From NCBI RefSeq assembly GCF_000005505.3, contig NC_016134.3, positions 23,263,584 through 23,327,583 on the forward strand: a DNA stretch of 64,000 nucleotides, given 5' to 3'. This DNA comes from Brachypodium distachyon (taxonomy: Eukaryota; Streptophyta; Magnoliopsida; Poales; Poaceae). The notes under the pieces were generated by a model, which saw only the letters and a program-made list of their open reading frames with translations, searched no databases and was not told the DNA's origin. The position numbers were made by a program, and so were the translations under genes. Shown here piece by piece: positions 58,701-64,000 of this stretch; within the stretch, counting starts at the first letter, position 1, and the number at the start of each line of letters is the position of its first letter.

Positions 58701-61700
58701 GAGTCACATGCATCCGGTCTTACGGCTGGGGGCTACTGGGGGGTACTGATGTGTTTTTTGGTTGTTTGCGGCAGGTATACCGCTTCGGACTGTGACGCCG
58801 TCGCCATCATGCGTGACGCACAGCGGTATGCGCAGTCGCCAGAGGACGCGGTTGCACTTGCCCTCAAGGCTGGTACGTACATCGTAGTAATATAGCGCCG
58901 CTGTAGCGTCTGGGAAAGGCTCCCGCTACGCAGTTTTAGTTACGCAGTTTTAGCGCTAACCTAAGAAAAACGCTATTAACTCCGCTAATCATGGATCGTC
59001 AGCGCGCTAAGCTGCCCATGCGGTAATTATTTTTGGGGCTTTTGGCACAGGCATGGCCTAAAATTCCATCGCATCTCAAGTAATGCCTCAGGTCATTGTA
59101 GTTTTCTAGATTTGAAAAAAAACATCAGATTAAATTCTGCTGTTGTCCCAATATATGCACTGTTGGCATTATTATGGTTAGGTACCACCTTGATTGCATT
59201 ACAAGTGGTGTTTCTAAGTGTCAAAAAGTTTCTACTGATGTCAAGTAGAATATTTCTTTTATCATATGATGCCTCATTTATTGATACTTTTTATGATTTT
59301 TTAAAAATCCGCTAAATGTCTTAGCGCCGCTATAGCATGTATAACTTCTGGAGCAGGCTGCCGCTAAATGGCTTAGCCCGCTATTTAAAACTATGAGTAA
59401 TATACAGATTTAGTACATTGCTAGCTTAGCGATTTTACACGAATTTGGAACAAGCCTGTTAATTCACGACTCAAACTCATGCACTTTCTTGGAGTGGCCT
59501 CTGCGGGAACGAGGCCGTTGGACTGGGCTGCTCTTGGTTACCAGACCAGTGATTTATCCTCCCTTGATGCTGACTTCATGGAGTCCGAAATTAAGGCGGC
59601 TGTGTTCTCTATCCCCTCCGTCAAGGCCCCTGCCCCCAATGGCTTCATTGGCGCCTTCTTCAAATCCTGCTGGGAGACCATCAAGAGTGATGTGGTCGCC
59701 ACCATCCTCTGGATGGCTGATCTGAGGGGGGCCAGCATGCACGTTATCAACTCCGCAAACATTATCTTGCTGGCCAAGAAACCGGACGCGATTCGTGTTG
59801 CTGACTACCGCCCTATCAGTCTCATTCATAGTATGTCCAAGATTTTCTCCAAACTTCTGGCTTTAAGGCTGGCTCTAGAACTGGGAACCCTCGTGTCCAC
59901 CTGTCAAAGTGCCTTCATCAAAACACGTTGCATCGAATTTCCTCTTCGTCCAGAACTCCATAAAGGCTCTTCACCGCGCTCACACTCCTAGCCTCTTCCT
60001 TAAGTTGGACATCTCCAAGGCGTTCGATTCGGTCGAGTGGACATACCTCCTTGAGGTGCTCCAACATCTCGGATTCGGGCCCCGGTGGCGGGACTGGATC
60101 TGCCTCTCCCTGGTCACGGCATCTTCACGTGTCCTCCTCAACGGGTGCCCGGGGTCTCCCTTCCTCCATCGACGCGGCTTGCGCCAAGGGGATCCTCTCT
60201 CCCCCATGCTCTTCATCTTGGCCATTGATCCTCTCCAGGTCATCCTACGTCGGGCTGAGGAATGCGACCTTCTGCAACCTGTGGGTGCCCGCTCGGTCCG
60301 TTGTAGGATCTCCCTTTATGCTGACGATGCTGGCATTTTCGCCAATCCGATCAAGGAGGAGATCGACTCCATCTCGGCCATCCTCCATCTCTTTGGGGAG
60401 GCTAGTGGTCTCATCACGAATGTCTCCAAGTCTGAGGCTTTCCCGATCCGTTGCGAGGAGATCAATCTGACGGACATTCTCGCGGGCTTTCCGGCTAAGA
60501 TTCGCCTCCTTCCCCGGCAAATATTTGGGATTGCCCCTTCACTTTCGTAGGCTGCAGAAGGTCGACTTCCAGCCCCTCATTGACAAGGTGGGGGCCGCCT
60601 CAAAGGTTGGAAGGGTAAGAACCTCTCTCGGGCTGGGCGTGTGACGCTCACCAAGGCGGTCCTTACTTCTACGGCGACCTACCACCTCTCGGTCATCAAC
60701 ATACCAAAATGGGTCCGCGCAAAGCTCGACAAAATCTCCAGGGGTTTCATCTGGGTGACGACAGTGAGACTGCTGGGGGCGGTCATGCGTTGATCAATTG
60801 GAAAACGATGTGCAAACCAAAGGCCCTGGGTGGCCTCGGGATCGCGGACATCGAACGCTTCAGGAGGGCCCTCAGACTTTGATGGCCTTGGCTCAAATGG
60901 ATCGAGCCTGACAGGCCTTGGGTTGGTTCCTGTCTACCCTGCGATAGTGCGGATATGGCGTTGTTTCGTGCTTCCACCAGGATCACGGTGTGGGACGGTA
61001 ACACGGCTCAGTTCTGGCTCGACAACTGGTCTGGGGCTGGAGCCTTCTGCTGCCGGGCTCCTGAGCTTTTTAAGATTGCATCCCGTAAGAACAGATCAGT
61101 GTGCAAAGAGATGACGGACGGAAACTGGATCAGAGCGGTCGGCCGTCTCTCCTCCCTCGCGCAGCTGCATGAATTCGTCGATCTCACCAACATTGTCAGC
61201 TCCATCGTCCTGGACCCCCAACGCCCGAACTCCATCACCTGGGTTTGGACCAAGGACGGCGCCTACTCCTGGCGCTCCGCTTACCTGGCCCAGTTCGTTG
61301 GCTCCCACCCGCGCTTTTTAACCTCCAAAGTCTGGGAGGCACACATGGAGCCAAAATGCAAAGTTTTCTCCTGGCTCCTCCTGCACAACCGCATTCTCAC
61401 CGCTGATAGGCTCGCCATCCGCGGTTGGCCCCACGATCCCACATGTCAGCTCTGTTTAGGGGGCCACGAGACGGCCACTCATCTTTGCAAGGACTGTCCT
61501 TTCACCAGGGAGGTTCGGCGACTTGTGTGTCACTGGACGGGTGTGGTCATGGCTCCGGCTGAATCTTTCGACTCCATTAACGAGTGGTGGGATGCCTCCC
61601 TTCCCCATACCAGCAAAACTGCTAGGAGAAGAGCAAGTGGTCACCTCATCTACGTCTGGTGGAACGTCTGGAAGGAACGCAACTGCCGCATCTTCAACCA

Positions 61701-63447
61701 CTCTCGTCTCACCTTCGTCGAGGTTGCCCACAGGACTTTTGAGGACATCATCCAACGTAGCGTTGTCTTCGGCCTCAATGCCGTTGGCCTTGTCTTAGAG
61801 CCGAACTAGGTGCTCGGTGTACGAGGGTTTTGGGTGTTCCCCCGGCTTAGTTAAAACACCACTTCTCTGTAAATACTTGTTGCTTTCTTCTTAATGAAAA
61901 GGCAGCCCGTTCCCCCCAAAAAAAAACTCATGCACTTTCGTGAGCCGTCAATTGCACTAGGGAGGTTTCTACGTCATGTCATCCTATTATCCAGCATTGA
62001 TTTTCTTATATACACTGGTTCGCCTAATTTTGCCGTCAATTTGCAATCTGATGATTGGGATTTGGCACTGTCTCTGTCAGGACTGGACATTGACTGCGGG
62101 ACCTATATGCAGCAGCACGCTGCGGCCGCGATCCAGCAGGGGAAGATCACGGAAGAGGACATCGACAAGGCCCTCAAGAACCTCTTCGCCATCCGGATGC
62201 GGCTGGGCCACTTCGACGGCGACCCGAGGACCAACATGTACGGCGGCCTCGGAGCCGCCGACATCTGCACCGCGGAACACAGGAGCCTCGCCCTCGACGC
62301 CGCGCAGGACGGCATCGTCCTTCTCAAGAACGACGCCGGCATCCTCCCGCTGGACCGGGCGGCGGTTGCCTCCACGGCAGTCATCGGCCCCAACGCCAAC
62401 AACCCCGGCGCGCTCATCGCCAACTACTTCGGCCCACCCTGCGAGTCCACGACGCCGCTCAAGGGGATCCAGGGGTACGTCAAGGACGCCAGGTTCCTTG
62501 CCGGGTGCAGCTCCACGGCGTGCGACGTAGCCACCACAGACCAAGCGGCCGCGCTGGCGAGCACGTCGGACTACGTGTTCCTGTTCATGGGACTGGGCCA
62601 GCGGCAAGAAAGCGAAGGGCGCGATAGGACGAGCCTGCTGCTCCCCGGGAAGCAGCAGAGCCTCATCACTGCGGTGGCGGACGCGGCCCAGAGGCCGGTC
62701 ATCTTGGTGCTTCTCAGCGGCGGCCCGGTGGACGTGACATTCGCGCAAACAAACCCGAAGATCGGCGCCATCCTGTGGGCAGGATACCCGGGCCAGGCCG
62801 GCGGGCTCGCAATCGCCAGGGTGCTCTTTGGGGATCACAACCCTTCGGGGAGGTTGCCGGTGACATGGTACCCCGAAGAGTTCACCAACGTGCCCATGAC
62901 GGACATGCGGATGCGCGCAGACCCAGCCAACGGCTATCCCGGCCGGAGCTATCGCTTCTACCAGGGCAAGACCGTCTACAAGTTCGGCTACGGCCTCAGC
63001 TACTCCAGTTACTCTCGCCGGCTACTCTCATCTGGGACGAGCACGCCGGCACCCAACGCGGACTTACTCGCCAGTCTTACTACCACAATGCCATCTGCGG
63101 AAAACATCCTCGGGAGCTACCACGTGGAACAGATAGGCGCTCAAGGCTGCGAGATGCTCAAGTTCCCGGCCGTGGTCGAGGTGCAGAACCACGGCCCCAT
63201 GGACGGCAAGCAATCGGTGCTCATGTACCTCAGGTGGCCCAATGCCACGGCCGGCCGGCCCGAAAGGCAGCTGATCGGCTTCAAGAAGGAGCATCTCAAG
63301 GCTGGGGAGAAAGCTCACATCAAGTTTGAGATCCGCCCGTGTGAGCACTTGAGCAGGGTAAGGGAAGATGGCAACAAGGTGATAGACAGAGGGTCTCATT
63401 TCCTCAGGGTTGACAAGCATGAGTTGGAGATCACATTCGGGGCTTGA
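55778..63447 (+). CDS. Secreted beta-D-xylosidase, glycoside hydrolase family 3
   Basis: Exons 55778-56164, 58133-58584, 58775-58872 and 62081-63447 join with correct phases to 2,304 nt, 767 residues, the usual length for plant GH3 beta-xylosidases. It would trim xylose (possibly arabinose) from xylan or arabinoxylan in the cell wall. A signal peptide ([22 protein letters not shown]) precedes DPPFSC. Exon 1 carries the N-terminal barrel start, [17 protein letters not shown]. Exon 2 has [20 protein letters not shown] and [13 protein letters not shown]. Exon 3 supplies the nucleophile Asp285 in SDCDAV. Exon 4 has [19 protein letters not shown], the acid/base region QESEGRDR (Glu489 and Glu491; which one acts is not settled here), GGPVDVTFA and a C-terminal fibronectin-III-like domain ending HELEITFGA. 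An ORF start at 55751 is non-ATG; ATG 55778 fits the signal peptide. Intron 3 (3.2 kb) contains a sense-oriented LINE. Confidence 0.93.
56165..58132 (+). other. Intron 1 of the xylosidase gene
   Basis: Starts GTAAGT and ends ATGTACAG. No gene inside. A 61-bp-period imperfect tandem duplication (CTTTAGAAATTACTAATTGT TAGGTTTGTTTGCAAATGA) lies at 57610-57730. Confidence 0.75.
58893..59393. mobile_element. Probable non-autonomous DNA transposon in intron 3
   Basis: Left part TAGCGCCGCTGTAGCGTCTG and, inverted at the right, GGAGCAGGCTGCCGCTAAAT GGCTTAGCCCGCTATTTAAA. Copies of TTAGCGCCGCTATAGCA occur near 59320 too. GCGC-rich AGCGC motifs at both ends of an AT-rich middle suit a hAT-like MITE; exact ends and target duplication are not clear. 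Confidence 0.35.
59489..61809 (+). pseudogene. LINE reverse transcriptase and zinc-binding domain, frameshifted
   Basis: Three frames in order. 59479-59991 has [40 protein letters not shown] and [10 protein letters not shown], the N-terminal part of RVT_1. 59909-60550 has [36 protein letters not shown] and the catalytic YADD motif (LYADDAGIF). 60955-61809 has the zf-RVT domain with [20 protein letters not shown] and [18 protein letters not shown]. Frameshifts near 59930, 60540 and 60900 break it. Only the 3' part of a typical ORF2 is present. Confidence 0.88.
59489..61923 (+). mobile_element. 5'-truncated LINE in xylosidase intron 3
   Basis: A 16-bp target duplication AAACTCATGCACTTTC flanks it (59473-59488 and 61924-61939; the leading A's merge with the poly-A tail). 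The 3' end is AATGAAAAGGCAGCCCGTTC CCCCC followed by A9. The 5' end starts inside the linker before the reverse transcriptase, so the endonuclease and ORF1 are missing. Same orientation as the host gene. An AATGAAA signal upstream of its tail could act as a weak premature polyadenylation site. Confidence 0.93.
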
Positions 63448-63574
63448 GTTCTAGACTGCAGGGAAGTAGAGGCGGATACAGTGATTCTCTTATTTATAAT
63501 TTTATTGCATTGTTCGTGGAAAGTGGAAACTGAGGTTTCTCTAGGCTGTAAGAGATGTGTTTACTGCCGCTTCC

Positions 63575-63580
63575 AATAAA
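63575..63580 (+). terminator. Polyadenylation signal of the xylosidase gene
   Basis: AATAAA 128 bp after the TGA stop at 63445-63447, in an AT-rich 3' region. Confidence 0.6.
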
Positions 63581-63600
63581 AGCTCAACCTAGTCTAACAG

Positions 63601-64000
63601 AGATATATCTTCCAGTAGTCATAAAAAGAAAAGCATGTCTTCCAATATCTTTGAGATGGAGAATGCCAAGGACATGTACCCTTTTATAATTTGTTTCATG
63701 AGTTCACAACAACTAACTAGGCTTTCTTATAACCAGAATGGCAGAATTGTATTTGCGCACAAACAGATAACCACTTTAGCTGATCATTTTAGTTTGTGCA
63801 ATACTGAGCTGTACAGACGGCAAAACAGGTAAAGTTGTATTATGCTACAACCTAAAGAAACGAAGTTGATGAAGATGAATTTAGGTGTTAACTTTTGATT
63901 GATCGTCACCAACCTGATGGAAGCACGATTCCATATCCTCCTGTAGTAGATTACCTGGAAAAATATCCTCTTTTTTTTCTAACCATTAGCAAGTTATTCT
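63601..64000. other. Downstream sequence, nothing assigned
   Basis: A 65-codon plus frame (63635-63832) has no recognisable features. No transposon ends or RNA gene seen. Confidence 0.3.

Noticed and set aside
62077..62838. 253-codon minus-strand frame in the last xylosidase exon
   Set aside because: Shadow frame; the plus strand encodes the GH3 C-terminal domains with conserved motifs.

Overview
This is plant nuclear DNA from a grass, most likely the wheat/barley tribe (Triticeae). The evidence is spliced genes with GT/AG introns, GC-rich 5' coding ends, several Stowaway-like MITEs (TA target, CTCCCTCCGT ends), a copia LTR beginning TGTTGGAAATATGCCC that I recognise as the Angela/BARE-1/WIS group, and nested retrotransposons between few genes. 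Nothing bacterial, organellar or CRISPR-like was seen.

Four host genes are supported, all on the + strand. (1) 1154-5335: 3' six exons of a UBX-domain protein (PUX11-like); its first exon(s) lie left of the window. (2) 33033-34385 and (3) 50983-52326: two intronless class-3 lipases of the DAD1/EG1-type plastid phospholipase A1 group, each with an intact Ser-Asp-His triad, forming a spaced tandem pair. (4) 55778-63447: a complete four-exon GH3 beta-xylosidase (767 aa) whose third intron carries a LINE.

By region: 1-5.4 kb is the PUX11-like gene, with a Stowaway MITE and a 627-bp non-autonomous hAT element in one intron. 5.4-10.7 kb is intergenic and holds a degenerate ~115-bp tandem repeat and a solo gypsy LTR with a TAATA duplication. 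10.7-16.6 kb is a probable DNA transposon broken by a gag-only gypsy element. 17.5-31.0 kb is an Angela-type copia element with ~1.76-kb LTRs, a decayed gag-pol and a 3.3-kb hAT transposon inserted in its reverse transcriptase; an unexplained 1.1-kb block precedes both LTRs. 34.5-36 kb holds CACTA-like and SINE-like remnants. 37.7-42.0 kb is a 5'-truncated copia element. 46.8-49.25 kb is a complete small copia element with gag and protease only (TR-GAG type). 52.4-55.6 kb is intergenic with direct and inverted repeats.

The host genes do not form an obvious pathway. The lipases are expected to release fatty acids from plastid galactolipids or phospholipids (jasmonate precursor supply), the xylosidase acts on cell-wall xylan, and the UBX protein is a Cdc48/p97 adaptor. 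The most informative content is the transposon record: nested insertions with readable target duplications, non-autonomous elements beside possible partners, and rearranged LTR structures. All similarity statements come from reading the sequence by eye; no database search was run.
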